Positions 16,073 to 25,769 of a stretch of 39,061 bases of DNA are shown here, piece by piece (within the stretch, counting starts at the first letter, position 1; every line of letters begins with the position of its first letter). The stretch lies in the NCBI GenBank assembly GCA_018883755.1, contig JAHLFR010000003.1, forward strand, positions 1-39,061. The letters are read 5' to 3'. The DNA comes from Candidatus Methanocorpusculum faecipullorum. Its GTDB lineage: Archaea > Halobacteriota > Methanomicrobia > Methanomicrobiales > Methanocorpusculaceae. The notes below the pieces were generated by a model. That model made no database searches, was not told the origin of the DNA, and worked only from the letters and a program-made list of their open reading frames with translations. A program made the position numbers and the translations under genes.

Positions 16073-16789
16073 TTAGATGTCGAGTTTCTCGAGGAGCGGT
16101 AATCGCAGCTTCCTATACTGTTCCTCAGTTAAAACCTGATTATCATACAGTATCCGAAGAGCTTTCAAACACTCTCTTACGGTGGCCTGATCCATTTCTC
16201 CATCCTTTGGCTGGATCACAGATGCAGGGATTACATCATCCTCCCCCTCAAACAGTTCCTGCGAACCGTCACAATCCTCTGCCTCGTCTTTGGGGAGGAT
16301 AGGGGCGATGTAACTCTCTGTCATGGGAGGAGCATCTGATTTTACCGTCTTGGTCAGGTAATCAAGAGGTTTTTTCAGGATCCACTCCTCGCCGGAAAAC
16401 ATCGGCTTTCTACGATCAAGGGATACCATAGCAGTCCCAAGATCATTCATTGCCGATTGCAGCGTCAGAAGAACCCGTTGCGCTTCCTCATTCAAGAGCC
16501 AGCCAATCTTCAGTATCGAACCGTCAGTATCGACGATTTTCAGCTCAGAGGATTTTTTGCCTTCATGAAAAATAACAGAATCAATACGGGCAAACGCGTA
16601 CAACGTCTCATCATACATGCCGGTCGCGTTCTCCTCAAAGTACATCAAACGCTGATTAGAAACGATGATAATTTTTCTGCGGTTTTGATCCTCGGAAAGG
16701 TTTTGCATGACGCACAGAGGATTTTCACCGGAGTAAAAGGTATTCAGAATATCCAGGGGCATCGAACTGCCTGCCACATCCTCACCCAT
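16073..16789 (-). CDS. PH-domain protein with C-terminal SHOCT motif
   Basis: A 238-residue cytoplasmic protein. Residues about 15-115 look like a bacterial-type PH domain (YokE/bPH class): IIIVSNQRLMYFEE, then YAFARIDSVIFHEGKKSSELKI and GSILKI. A low-complexity acidic linker follows (about 150-200), then a C-terminal short helical pair, ECLKALRILYDNQVLTEEQYRKL, matching the SHOCT oligomerisation motif. Such proteins probably assemble at membranes or tune other complexes; no substrate can be named. I chose ATG 16789 because the 20 residues from the ATG at 16849 are basic, Cys-rich and unlike the rest. It is monocistronic. Confidence 0.65.
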   Translation of the reverse strand: MGEDVAGSSMPLDILNTFYSGENPLCVMQNLSEDQNRRKIIIVSNQRLMYFEENATGMYDETLYAFARIDSVIFHEGKKSSELKIVDTDGSILKIGWLLNEEAQRVLLTLQSAMNDLGTAMVSLDRRKPMFSGEEWILKKPLDYLTKTVKSDAPPMTESYIAPILPKDEAEDCDGSQELFEGEDDVIPASVIQPKDGEMDQATVRECLKALRILYDNQVLTEEQYRKLRLPLLEKLDI

Positions 16790-17010
16790 AACGGTTGATT
16801 GTTTGTTGTTGCAGGTCTTATGCCTTCTTATAGAGCAATACCGCGGCACAATATCTCGAAAGGTTCAGCAGAAGGAGTTTACAAAAAGAGATGGGGATCA
16901 CCAAAAGTACAGGGTTTCGAAGAGAAATACAAAACGGCCCCATATTCTCTCCTGGAAGATATTAGAATGATTAATAATGATCAATACCCATACTTTCAAC
17001 AAGTGATATT

Positions 17011-18954
17011 ATGTACCCGCCGGAACTTGTAGCCATCCTCATACTGCTGCTGGTTCCCCTGTTTGCCGCAGTTCTTCTTGCGGTATTGAACAGGGACTCC
17101 ATTCGCAACGGTATCGTCGGTGTTGTTTCGGCAGTTCTTATTGCGGCATCCCTCTACCTTGCCTATCTTGCATGGTCAAGTCCTGCCCCGATAACGATTG
17201 CCCTGGAATCTGCCAAAGTGATAAGCGTCGGCCTCTTCATCGTAGAGCTCGTGGTTGCCCTTGCAATCATCGCACTTTCTCTCAAATACCGGCGGATTCT
17301 TCCGCTTGCTCTCGCCCTAATCCAGCTTGCCCTGCTGCTTGTTCTGGAGTTGATCTATGCCGAGTCCGTCATCATCTCAACCGCATTCACCGTGAACAAT
17401 TTGTCAGCCATCATGGTGCTGATCATCGGCATCATTGGAACACTCATTTGTGTGTATGCCCTCGGCTACATGAAAGACTATCACCACCATCATACAGAAG
17501 TTGCAGACCGCAAGCCGTACTTCTTTGCAATGCTCTTCACCTTCCTGACAGCAATGTTTGGAATCGTTCTCTCAGATAGTCTCATGTGGATCCTCTGCTT
17601 CTGGGAAGTAACAACACTCTGTTCATTCCTCCTCATTGGATACTCAAAAACACCCGAGGCGGTCACCAACTCATTCCGTGCAGTATGGATGAACCTCATC
17701 GGAGGGATTGCATTCACGCTTGCGATCATCTCTCTCCTGGAAACTGATCCGTTTGGGGCAACACTCCTCAGCATCACAGACATTATTAGCTACCATGACA
17801 TGGCAGCCCTCACCATTCCTGCAGCACTTATCGCCGTTGCTGGTCTTACAAAAGCAGCGCAGATGCCGTTCTCAACATGGCTCACCGGTGCAATGGTTGC
17901 CCCGACGCCGGTCTCCGCTCTGCTTCACTCAAGTACTATGGTAAAAGCCGGTGTCTATCTGCTGGTCGTGTTCGCACCGGTCTTCTCAGAGACCGCTGTC
18001 GGCCTTGCCCTTGCAGCAATAGGTGTCTTCACCTTCTTTGTTACATCAGCACTTGCCATATCGCAAAGTAACGCAAAGAAAGTACTCGCATACTCTACGA
18101 TTGCAAACCTCGGCCTGATCACTGCTTGTGCCGGAATCGGAACACCTGAGGCTGTCATGGCAGCGATTCTCCTGATAATCTTCCACGCGGTTGCAAAAGC
18201 ACTCCTGTTTATGTGCGTCGGTGCAGTTGAACACAAAATCGACAGCCGTGACATTGAAGACATGGACGGACTGCTTGTACGGCTCCCGCTTTTGGCAACA
18301 ATGATGGTCATCGGGATCTGCGGCATGTATCTTGCACCATTCGGTATGCTCATCTCCAAATGGGCAGCGATTGTTGCATTCCTGGAAGCGCCGTTCGGCT
18401 GGGCATTTGTCATCCTCCTTGCATTCGGCAGTGCATTTACAATCTTCTTTTGGACGAAGTGGCTTGGAAAACTGTTCATGCGCATGAACCACCCGCAGGA
18501 ACCGGATACTATGCTGCACACATCTGAAAAGATTGCGGTAACTGCCACAGGAGTCTTTACAATTCTCTGCTGCATCGGCTTTGCTGCAATTACAGTGTAC
18601 TTTGTCGAGCCATATCTCGCAGATATCTATGCAGGATTTTCAGAAACCGGAGCAATGCTTCCCGATAATATTCTCATGATTGCTATCATGTTTGTGATCC
18701 TTGCAGTCCTCGTACTTGCAGCACACTTTGGATCTGTTTCCGGTAAAACACTCCCGCCGTACCTCTGCGGACGCGGAGTAGATGAGAACGGAAGATTCCA
18801 TGGATCACTTGGTGTGTACAAAGAAGCAAAATCCTCGAACTACTATATGGAAGAGTACTGTGGGGAAGCCATACTGATCAAACCTGCGTGGATCATCTCC
18901 ATTCTCCTCATCATTGTCATGTTTGTACTCGCCTTTCTGGGGGTGATGATATGA
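17011..18954 (+). CDS. echA: Ech hydrogenase subunit A (NuoL-like ion pump subunit)
   Basis: Largest membrane subunit of a group 4 [NiFe] hydrogenase, similar to NuoL and Mrp antiporter subunits. It is thought to carry H+ or Na+ while H2 and ferredoxin exchange electrons. The 647-residue protein has about 16-17 hydrophobic segments. The proton-antiporter core includes LMWILCFWEVTTLCSFLLIG (about residues 192-211), GLTKAAQMPFSTWLTGAM with its conserved Lys, and the PTPVSALLHSSTMVKAGVY block. It starts 161 bp after the divergent PH-domain gene and overlaps echB by 4 bp. Confidence 0.92.
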   Translation: MYPPELVAILILLLVPLFAAVLLAVLNRDSIRNGIVGVVSAVLIAASLYLAYLAWSSPAPITIALESAKVISVGLFIVELVVALAIIALSLKYRRILPLALALIQLALLLVLELIYAESVIISTAFTVNNLSAIMVLIIGIIGTLICVYALGYMKDYHHHHTEVADRKPYFFAMLFTFLTAMFGIVLSDSLMWILCFWEVTTLCSFLLIGYSKTPEAVTNSFRAVWMNLIGGIAFTLAIISLLETDPFGATLLSITDIISYHDMAALTIPAALIAVAGLTKAAQMPFSTWLTGAMVAPTPVSALLHSSTMVKAGVYLLVVFAPVFSETAVGLALAAIGVFTFFVTSALAISQSNAKKVLAYSTIANLGLITACAGIGTPEAVMAAILLIIFHAVAKALLFMCVGAVEHKIDSRDIEDMDGLLVRLPLLATMMVIGICGMYLAPFGMLISKWAAIVAFLEAPFGWAFVILLAFGSAFTIFFWTKWLGKLFMRMNHPQEPDTMLHTSEKIAVTATGVFTILCCIGFAAITVYFVEPYLADIYAGFSETGAMLPDNILMIAIMFVILAVLVLAAHFGSVSGKTLPPYLCGRGVDENGRFHGSLGVYKEAKSSNYYMEEYCGEAILIKPAWIISILLIIVMFVLAFLGVMI

Positions 18955-19823
18955 ATCTGATACTTGCAGCAACCGGTGCGGTTCTGTTCCTGATTCTTGC
19001 TCCGCTAGTCGGCGGACTGATTGCAGGAGTTGACCGCGTACTTACAGCACGGATGCAGAGCCGGCGCGGCCCTCCGGTTTTGCAGCCGTTCTATGATATC
19101 AGCAAACTCTGGCACAAAGAACCTGCATTCGTAAATCCGGTGGAAAAAATCTTCACCACAGCCTATCTGGTACTGATTGCGTTCTCCGGCGCACTGCTGT
19201 TTGCGGGCGGTGATCTGCTGCTGGTCGTCTTTGCCCTGGCACTCGCACACACGTTCCTGATTCTTGCAGCGTATGCGGCAAACGCCCCCTACTCAACAGT
19301 GGGCGCTGAGCGTGAACTGATCGGTGTAATGGTTGCAGAGCCGGTGTTGATCCTCCTTGCCGCAGGATTTTTCATGGTGACAGGCAGCTTCTTTGTCTCA
19401 GACATTCTCAAAGAAGAAATTCCGGCAATCATCTATCTGCCAGGTGTCTTCCTCGCTCTCTTTGCAGTACTGACACTGAAACTGCGCAAGTCACCGTTCG
19501 ACATCTCCACATCTCACCACGCCCACCAGGAGCTGGTAAAAGGTGTGACCTCGTCACTTTCTGGAAAAACGCTTGCAAAAGTGGAGATTGCGCACTGGTA
19601 CGAGACGATTCTGATTCTTGCACTGATATTTTTGTTCTTTGCAGGAAATCCGATTCTTGGAATTATCGTAGTTATCATCTGCTACTTCCTTGAAATACTC
19701 ATGGACAACCTCTTCCCGCGGGTAACATGGCAGATGACAGTGAAGAGTCTGTGGATTGCAACAGTTATCCTTGGTGTGATTAACATTGCAGTGATCGGAT
19801 TTGTTGGAGGTGTGATTGGATGA
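18951..19823 (+). CDS. echB: Ech hydrogenase subunit B (NuoH-like)
   Basis: A 290-residue membrane subunit similar to NuoH, which joins the peripheral hydrogenase arm to the ion pump. It has about eight hydrophobic segments. The conserved loop GVDRVLTARMQSRRGPPVLQPFYD (about residues 25-48), the acidic-loop area around NAPYSTVGAERELIGVM and the KSPFDISTSHHAHQELVKG element are family hallmarks. I chose ATG 18951 because GGGGGTGATG lies just upstream and the start overlaps echA by 4 bp (ATGA). Longer starts would run back into echA. Confidence 0.93.
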   Translation: MNLILAATGAVLFLILAPLVGGLIAGVDRVLTARMQSRRGPPVLQPFYDISKLWHKEPAFVNPVEKIFTTAYLVLIAFSGALLFAGGDLLLVVFALALAHTFLILAAYAANAPYSTVGAERELIGVMVAEPVLILLAAGFFMVTGSFFVSDILKEEIPAIIYLPGVFLALFAVLTLKLRKSPFDISTSHHAHQELVKGVTSSLSGKTLAKVEIAHWYETILILALIFLFFAGNPILGIIVVIICYFLEILMDNLFPRVTWQMTVKSLWIATVILGVINIAVIGFVGGVIG

Positions 19824-20260
19824 GCTCAGCAGGAAAGTCCCCCTGGCTTCTGCACTACAACGCGTCCAGCTGTAACGGATGCGATATTGAAATCCTTGCA
19901 GCACTGACGCCGTTGTACGATGTGGAACGGTTCGGCATTATCAATACCGGTAACCCTGCCCACGCAGATATTTTTGTGGTGACTGGCAGTGTGAACGAGC
20001 AGAACAAAGAGGTGCTGAAAAACCTCTACGATCAGATACCAGAACCAAAAGTTGTTGTTGCAGTAGGAATCTGTGCTTCGTCCGGAGGCGTGTTCCGCGA
20101 CTGTTACAACGTTTCCGGCGGTGTTGATACGGTCATTCCGGTGGATGTATATGTACCGGGCTGCTCGGTTCGGCCTGAAGCACTCATTGAAGGAGTGGTC
20201 AAAGCAATAGGTGTTCTTGAACAAAAACGTGCTGTGCTCGACAGCGGAGGATCACTATGA
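19820..20260 (+). CDS. echC: Ech hydrogenase small subunit C (NuoB-like)
   Basis: The 146-residue electron-transfer subunit holding the [4Fe-4S] cluster next to the [NiFe] site. The four ligands are visible: C18 and C21 (SSCNGCDIE), C85 (VGICASSGGVF) and C115 (VPGCSVRPE). Length fits the small subunits of group 4 hydrogenases, which lack extra clusters. It overlaps both neighbours by 4 bp. Confidence 0.94.
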   Translation: MSSAGKSPWLLHYNASSCNGCDIEILAALTPLYDVERFGIINTGNPAHADIFVVTGSVNEQNKEVLKNLYDQIPEPKVVVAVGICASSGGVFRDCYNVSGGVDTVIPVDVYVPGCSVRPEALIEGVVKAIGVLEQKRAVLDSGGSL

Positions 20261-20640
20261 CGATGCAAATTATCCCTGCATCCCCTGCAGGAATTGAAAA
20301 AATCGCGGCTGATATGAAAGCCGAAGGGCGCCGTCTTGTGGTGATTACCTGCACTGCTGCGGCCGAAGAGTATGATATCACCTACTCGTTTGACAAGGAA
20401 AACGATCTGGTACACTACCGTCTCACAGTTCCGGAGGGAACAGTGATTCCATCAATAGGTGCATCATATGGGGGAGCATTTGTGTACGAAAACGAGATTC
20501 ATGATCTCTACGGATTTACGTTCACCGGAATGACGCTTGATTTTGGAGGAACATTCATCCGTACAAAGATACAGTATCCGTTTAAGAAGGAAAAACCAGC
20601 ACCAACGGTGACAAAAGTTACGAAGGAGGGAGCCTCATGA
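20257..20640 (+). CDS. echD: Ech hydrogenase subunit D (NuoC-like)
   Basis: A 127-residue soluble subunit matching the NuoC fold. The late motif GGAFVYENEIHDLYGFTFTGM is the family mark (E-x-E-I-x-D-L-Y/F-G-x-x-F). The protein bridges the small and large subunits and has no cofactor of its own. The last 20 residues are Lys/Pro/Thr-rich and probably flexible. ATG 20263 is an alternative start two codons in. It overlaps echC and echE by 4 bp each. Confidence 0.9.
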   Translation: MTMQIIPASPAGIEKIAADMKAEGRRLVVITCTAAAEEYDITYSFDKENDLVHYRLTVPEGTVIPSIGASYGGAFVYENEIHDLYGFTFTGMTLDFGGTFIRTKIQYPFKKEKPAPTVTKVTKEGAS

Positions 20641-21719
20641 CAGGAAAACGAACTGTTGTACCGTTCGGGCCGCAGCATCCGGTACTGCCCGAACCGATTC
20701 ACCTTGATCTCGTAATCGAGGATGAGCATGTGGTCGAGGCAATCCCGTCCATAGGATATGTACACCGTGGGCTGGAGAGCCTCGTGGACCGCCGCGAGTA
20801 TGCAGACTTCGTCTATCTTGCAGAACGTATCTGCGGTATCTGCAGCTTCACCCACTCCTCCACGTTCTGTCAGGGTGTAGAGGGACTGATGGGTATTGAG
20901 ATTCCAGAGCGTGCCAACTATCTCAGGACAATGTGGGGGGAATACTCGCGTATTCACAGCCACCTGCTCTGGTTAGGCCTCTTCGCAGATGCACTTGGAT
21001 TTGAGAGTCTCTTCTACAATGCATGGAAGATTCGCGAATCGATCTTAAACGAGCTGGAGGCAACCACCGGCGGGCGGGTAATTCAGGGAGTCTGCAAAGT
21101 GGGAGGTGTCCGCCGAGATGTGACAAATGAGTTCCTGTCCGGAATGGACAAACGACTCGAGGGTATTGAGGCGGAGATGCAGGAAATGGTAAATGTATTC
21201 CTGAACGACTACACAATGAAGAAACGGCTGATCGGGAAAGGGATTCTAAAACCAGAAGACGCATACAATCTTGGAGCGGTCGGGCCGGTCGCACGGGGAT
21301 CAGGCCTTGCACAGGACGTCCGGACATCCGAATATCTGGCGTATCAGGACATCGGATTTAAGCCGGTTACTGCAAACGGATGTGACGGATATGCTCGTTG
21401 CGAAGTAAGGTGCAAAGAACTGTTCCAGTCCGCAGAGATCATCCACAAAGTGATTGCCGCAATGCCGGATGGCGAGGTCGCAGTACCGGTGAAAGGTAAT
21501 CCGGATGGGGAGTACTTCAGCCGTTCAGAACAGCCACGCGGCGAAGTGATACATTACCTCCGTGGAAACGGTACAAAGTACCTGACACAGTTCCGTGTGC
21601 GGACACCGACCCTGACAAACGTTCCGTCACTGGTCGCCATGCTTGCCGGGGCAGAACTTGCGGATGTCCCGCAGATTGTACTGACAATCGATCCGTGCAT
21701 CGGGTGCATGGAGAGGTGA
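20637..21719 (+). CDS. echE: Ech hydrogenase large subunit E ([NiFe] site)
   Basis: The 360-residue catalytic subunit, related to NuoD. The first nickel motif is ERICGICSFTHSS with C66 and C69. The second is DPCIGCMER at the extreme C-terminus with C354 and C357. All four nickel ligands are present, which marks a hydrogenase and not a complex I subunit. The protein ends right after the second motif, so no C-terminal peptide has to be removed during maturation, as known for Ech-type enzymes. It reacts with H2 using a polyferredoxin-like partner encoded next. Confidence 0.95.
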   Translation: MTGKRTVVPFGPQHPVLPEPIHLDLVIEDEHVVEAIPSIGYVHRGLESLVDRREYADFVYLAERICGICSFTHSSTFCQGVEGLMGIEIPERANYLRTMWGEYSRIHSHLLWLGLFADALGFESLFYNAWKIRESILNELEATTGGRVIQGVCKVGGVRRDVTNEFLSGMDKRLEGIEAEMQEMVNVFLNDYTMKKRLIGKGILKPEDAYNLGAVGPVARGSGLAQDVRTSEYLAYQDIGFKPVTANGCDGYARCEVRCKELFQSAEIIHKVIAAMPDGEVAVPVKGNPDGEYFSRSEQPRGEVIHYLRGNGTKYLTQFRVRTPTLTNVPSLVAMLAGAELADVPQIVLTIDPCIGCMER

Positions 21720-21724
21720 GACTG

Positions 21725-22105
21725 ATGAAGATGCTGAAAACCATCCTGAAGCAGGTTACACATAAACCGGTGACAACAACATTTCCGGCAGAGCCTGCAA
21801 AACATTTTGATGCAACCCGTGGCCATATTGTATTCGATCCGTCAAAGTGCCGGTCATGTACAATCTGTATGAAACGCTGCCCGTCACAGGCGATTGTCGT
21901 GGACCGTGCGAAAAACACATGGACGATTGATAGGTTCCGGTGCATCATCTGTAGCCAGTGCGTGGAGTTGTGTAAATTCGGAGGACTGTCACTTGCAACA
22001 GAGTACTCAGCCTGTGCAACACCAGAGGAACGCGGGACAGAAACGTTTGCTATCACATACGTAAAACCGGAGCGGCCTAAAAAAGATGCTGAATGTGGAG
22101 AATAA
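21725..22105 (+). CDS. echF: Ech hydrogenase ferredoxin subunit F
   Basis: A 126-residue iron-sulfur subunit with two 4Fe-4S motifs, CRSCTICMKRCP (about residues 40-51) and CIICSQCVELC (about 70-80). It passes electrons between soluble ferredoxin and the small subunit. I chose ATG 21725, 5 bp after the echE stop, with GAGGTGA upstream; an earlier start would overlap echE by 25 bp. The last 20 residues are charged. It closes the six-gene ech operon, all in the order A-F. Confidence 0.93.
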   Translation: MKMLKTILKQVTHKPVTTTFPAEPAKHFDATRGHIVFDPSKCRSCTICMKRCPSQAIVVDRAKNTWTIDRFRCIICSQCVELCKFGGLSLATEYSACATPEERGTETFAITYVKPERPKKDAECGE

Positions 22106-22233
22106 GTATTCCTGATCCATCAAAATGAACTGATGTTACTCAGCATCATTGTATATTTTTCCCACATCAAATTTCAAAAATATTTTTTCTGATCTGACAT
22201 CTAACAATGGATGGAGAACTTCGTCAATATACA

Positions 22234-22243
22234 AAATATATAA
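22234..22243 (+). promoter_or_regulatory. TATA box for the acyltransferase paralogue
   Basis: An AAATATATAA run centred about 33 bp before ATG 22272 sits at a good distance for an archaeal promoter with a short leader. GGGAG lies 5-6 bp before the start codon as a ribosome binding site. Confidence 0.5.
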
Positions 22244-22271
22244 TGATCAAAACCAAATAGGACGGGAGACT

Positions 22272-23039
22272 ATGGGAGAAAGATACTGGGAGGTGGATGC
22301 AATCCGGGGTATTGCCCTCATCGGGATGATTGTATACCATCTTCTTGCCTGTATGGTAATCTTCCATATGATTGTTGAGGACGAGGAGTTTCTCACCTAT
22401 TACGGGACGATCAACATTGCATCAGCATCATTCGTCCTCATCGCAGGAGTGGCACTGATTCTGCGGCACGCCAGAAAAAAAGGGAGAACAACCCAAGAGT
22501 ACTACCGTTCCATCATCATCAAAGCGCTGTTTCTGTTCATTGTTGCAATAGGTATAACAATAGTCACCAAGATTGGTGCAGAACTTATCCTCCATAATGA
22601 TGTGTATGTGAAGTTTGGGTTCCTGCATATGCTAAGTATCTCAATCCTTTTGTCCCTGCCGTTTTTGCGGTTTGGGAAGTGGAATATACTTCCAGGAATT
22701 ATCATCGTTCTCATCGGTATCTTGCTGATCCCCCAGATTACCGCACCGGAATGGCTGTATCCGCTGGGGATCCACGGCGCAGAGTTTACCGATACAACGC
22801 AGGACTACTTCCCGCTTTTCCCCTGGTTTGGTGTTTTGCTGATAGGTATTGCACTCGGTGATATCTTCTATCCAAACGGAATACGCAGTTTCCGGTTTCC
22901 AAACGCAGGGAAAGTTGGAAAATTTTTTTCTCGCATCGGGAACGGCAAAGTAACACTGGCCGTGTATCTGGCACATATTCCGGTAATATTTGTGGTACTG
23001 TGGATCATCAGCCAGATCACGGGTATCGGCTATATCTGA
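22272..23039 (+). CDS. Heparan-alpha-glucosaminide N-acetyltransferase-like membrane protein (DUF1624 type), copy 2
   Basis: A 255-residue, seven-segment membrane protein, paralogue of the one at 1931-2704. Both begin MGERYWEVDA and share RGI-LIGMI, VIFHM, GVAL-LR, PFLR-GKWNI, DYFPL-PW-GV and YPNG-R-F, so the whole chain aligns. The likely chemistry is transmembrane acyl transfer to a cell-surface glycan, inferred from family only. GGGAG just before ATG 22272 and the match to the paralogue fix the start. A T run follows the stop codon (about 23045-23051). It stands alone between the ech operon and dtdA. Confidence 0.78.
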   Translation: MGERYWEVDAIRGIALIGMIVYHLLACMVIFHMIVEDEEFLTYYGTINIASASFVLIAGVALILRHARKKGRTTQEYYRSIIIKALFLFIVAIGITIVTKIGAELILHNDVYVKFGFLHMLSISILLSLPFLRFGKWNILPGIIIVLIGILLIPQITAPEWLYPLGIHGAEFTDTTQDYFPLFPWFGVLLIGIALGDIFYPNGIRSFRFPNAGKVGKFFSRIGNGKVTLAVYLAHIPVIFVVLWIISQITGIGYI

Positions 23040-23107
23040 GTACATTTTTTTGAAACAGAGTCCAGGGAGAAACACACATCATTTCCCACACCCTAAACTC
23101 TTACCAG

Positions 23108-24436
23108 ATGCAGATCGATATCATCCACTCCACCGTTGATACTGCCGGAGTAAACCTCCGTGCCGCAATCGACGATCTCATTCAACATCCGCCTGAAGGT
23201 GGATGGCCGCTCCTCACCAAACATCAGATAACCTTCCGTACGTGGAACGAACGCATCATCAACGCAAGCGATGCAATCACCAGCCCAGACGCAGACCTCG
23301 TTATCTTTCTTGCACGACACTCAAGCGTCAACCCAGTCCCGGTATTAACCGTTCATCCAGCAGGAAACTTCACCACTGCAGATCTCGGGGGCAGTCCCCG
23401 CGAACTTGGTCTTGCAGCCCCTGCATGGATGCGTGCTATACTGCGCAACCACCAGAAATATGCACCTGAGGGGTTCCGAGTGTCGTACGAAATTACACAT
23501 CACGGTCCAACCAATATCCATGTACCCTATTTCTTTGTAGAGGTCGGCAGCACAGAAGCAGAATGGCAAAACATGGAAGCTATCCGTGCAGCTGCAACCA
23601 GTGTCCTCATGGCAGATCCAAGTGAAGAGATCATTCCCCTGATCGGATTTGGCGGAACGCATTATGCCGTCAGGCAAACAGCAATTTCTTTGGAAACACG
23701 CGGAGCATTCGGCCACATGATGCACACGCGAAACATTGCAGGTGCAGATACTGAAATTATCCGGCAGATGATTGTAAAAAGCGGTGCCATCGCCGCGCAC
23801 GTTGATAAAAAAGCGATGTCAAAATCAGAAGCCGCACACATTGAAGGGTTGCTGAAAGAGATAGGAATTCCAGAAATAACAGAAGGAGATCTGCATAAGA
23901 TTGGGACCATGCCATGGAAAGTATGGACAGAGTATCTTTCCTTTGCAAAAGAGATCGATCCGGCAGTAAAACTGTTCCCCCACGGAGAAATCGCCGCCGG
24001 AAATCCTGCATCAATCATTTTCCCCGATGATTTTTTCAATGAGGCGTTTAACGGCAGAGAAGAGATATTATTTGCAGAACTGGATCGCATCGGAGGGGTG
24101 TTCCACACCACCGGTAAAAGCGGAAAAGTTCTCCCGATCCTCTTAACGGATGTATCCCGCCGCCGTGATATAGCAGGTGATTTAATAGCCTTATCAATCC
24201 AACAAATAACACGTACACAGGATACTACGGTGGAAGGTGACCGAATCACCATAACCCGTCGGCAGTTTGACGCCAGGCTCGCGCGCACGCAGGGTGTCCC
24301 GTCTGGTCCGCTCTTCGGAAAACTTGTGGCAGGAGAATCTGTAACACTTCCGGACGGCAGAACAGTCACGCCGGAGATGGTAACAAAAACGGTTCTGTCC
24401 ACCATCCATATCCCGGGATTGGAGAATTACTCATGA
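23108..24436 (+). CDS. dtdA: D-aminoacyl-tRNA deacylase (archaeal type)
   Basis: Hydrolyses D-amino acids wrongly attached to tRNA. The 442-residue chain matches archaeal/plant DTD2 (GEK1) proteins. Marks are [10 protein letters not shown] at the N-terminus, [21 protein letters not shown] (about residues 68-88), [21 protein letters not shown] and IGFGGTHYA with conserved histidines thought to hold zinc. The last 140 residues are less conserved. The stop overlaps the ftsZ start by 4 bp, which is a translation-linked pairing. Confidence 0.92.
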   Translation: MQIDIIHSTVDTAGVNLRAAIDDLIQHPPEGGWPLLTKHQITFRTWNERIINASDAITSPDADLVIFLARHSSVNPVPVLTVHPAGNFTTADLGGSPRELGLAAPAWMRAILRNHQKYAPEGFRVSYEITHHGPTNIHVPYFFVEVGSTEAEWQNMEAIRAAATSVLMADPSEEIIPLIGFGGTHYAVRQTAISLETRGAFGHMMHTRNIAGADTEIIRQMIVKSGAIAAHVDKKAMSKSEAAHIEGLLKEIGIPEITEGDLHKIGTMPWKVWTEYLSFAKEIDPAVKLFPHGEIAAGNPASIIFPDDFFNEAFNGREEILFAELDRIGGVFHTTGKSGKVLPILLTDVSRRRDIAGDLIALSIQQITRTQDTTVEGDRITITRRQFDARLARTQGVPSGPLFGKLVAGESVTLPDGRTVTPEMVTKTVLSTIHIPGLENYS

Positions 24437-25764
24437 GATCAATCGTAGAAGAAGCACTATCACGCAAGCGGTTTGAAGAAGCCGCACGCGACAACAGCGC
24501 AGTCTCCGCAATATATGATGCAGAGGATGAGGTAGAACTCACACCCCGCAAGGAACAAACATCCACCAAATATGAAAGTCCTGCACCCGAACCGGTCCGT
24601 ACAACCCCAGTTCCGACACCGAGACCGGTCATTGAACAGGCAGCTCCCAAACAGGAGATCGACTTTTCCAGTCAGTATAAGTACACGCCGCCGGCAGCAA
24701 CACAGAGTGACGATGACGATGAATTTGATGACATCCTTGAGTCTCTGAAAACAAAGATTACCGTTGTCGGCTGCGGAGGCGGAGGATCCAACACCGTTGC
24801 ACGCATCTTCGAAGAAGGTGTTGAAGGCGCAGAAATTTACGCACTGAACACTGACGCCCAGCACCTCTCAATGCTCCGCGGCCGGGTTGGAAAACGCATC
24901 CTGATCGGACGCCAGACAACAAAAGGACTCGGTGCCGGCGCAATGCCGCAGCGTGGTGAAGAGGCAGCACTGGAAAGCGAGGATATCATCCGCCAGTCCC
25001 TCAATGGATCGAACATGGTGTTTGTCACCGCAGGTCTCGGTGGTGGAACCGGTACCGGCAGTGCACCAATTGTTGCGAAGATCGCCAAAGAAGTGGGGGC
25101 ACTGACAATTGCAATCGTCACACTTCCGTTTACAAGTGAAAGCGCAACCCGCATGGAGAATGCGGAGATCGGTCTTGAGCGGTTACGTGAGGTTGCTGAC
25201 ACCGTCATCGTCATTCCAAATGACCGCATCCTTGAGGTAGTCCCGCGTCTGCCTCTCTCACAGGCATTCAAAGTTGCCGATGAAGTTCTCATGCGTGCCG
25301 TAAAAGGAATCACCGAACTGATTACCCTGCCGGGTCTGGTAAATCTTGACTTTGCCGATGTCCGTACTGTCATGGAACAGGGCGGAATTGCTATGATCGG
25401 TATGGGTGAATCCGACAGCGAGGACAAAGCAACCGACTCTATCAAGAAAGCACTTCGTTCACCACTGCTGGATGTTGACATAACCGGCGCAACCGCCGCA
25501 CTCATCAATGTAATCGGCGGTCCAGACATGACGATGTTTGAGGCAGAGGGTGTTGTACAGGAAGTTTACCAGCGGATTGATCCCGGAGCACGGATTATCT
25601 GGGGAGTTCAGGTTGACCCGGAGATGGAAGGCCGCATGCGGACAATGCTTATTGTAACGGGTGTTCAGTCCCCACAGATTTATGGTAAGCAGGAGCAAAC
25701 ATATACGGCATCACAATCAAGTCAGGTTCAGAAATCCAAGTTTGAGATTGACTTCCTGAGGTGA
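24433..25764 (+). CDS. ftsZ: Cell division protein FtsZ with long N-terminal tail
   Basis: Tubulin-like GTPase that forms the division ring. The core begins near residue 107 ([12 protein letters not shown]) with the tubulin signature GGGTGTGS (residues 203-210) and the T7-type NLDFADV loop. Ahead of it lies a Pro/Thr/Lys/Asp-rich extension of about 105 residues, probably disordered. The C-terminus ends FEIDFLR after a short linker, a plausible partner-binding peptide. GTP hydrolysis residues look intact. The gene overlaps dtdA by 4 bp and runs into secE and spt5. Confidence 0.94.
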   Translation: MRSIVEEALSRKRFEEAARDNSAVSAIYDAEDEVELTPRKEQTSTKYESPAPEPVRTTPVPTPRPVIEQAAPKQEIDFSSQYKYTPPAATQSDDDDEFDDILESLKTKITVVGCGGGGSNTVARIFEEGVEGAEIYALNTDAQHLSMLRGRVGKRILIGRQTTKGLGAGAMPQRGEEAALESEDIIRQSLNGSNMVFVTAGLGGGTGTGSAPIVAKIAKEVGALTIAIVTLPFTSESATRMENAEIGLERLREVADTVIVIPNDRILEVVPRLPLSQAFKVADEVLMRAVKGITELITLPGLVNLDFADVRTVMEQGGIAMIGMGESDSEDKATDSIKKALRSPLLDVDITGATAALINVIGGPDMTMFEAEGVVQEVYQRIDPGARIIWGVQVDPEMEGRMRTMLIVTGVQSPQIYGKQEQTYTASQSSQVQKSKFEIDFLR

Positions 25765-25769
25765 ATATA

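Noticed and set aside
17955-18575. 206-codon minus-strand frame inside echA
   Set aside because: It is a mirror of the echA reading frame; echA has clear membrane-pump motifs through the same bases.
24433-24770. Idea that the FtsZ N-terminal extension is an artefact of a wrong start
   Set aside because: The extension starts with a 4-bp overlap on dtdA, reads cleanly in frame, and has no better start nearby, so I kept it.
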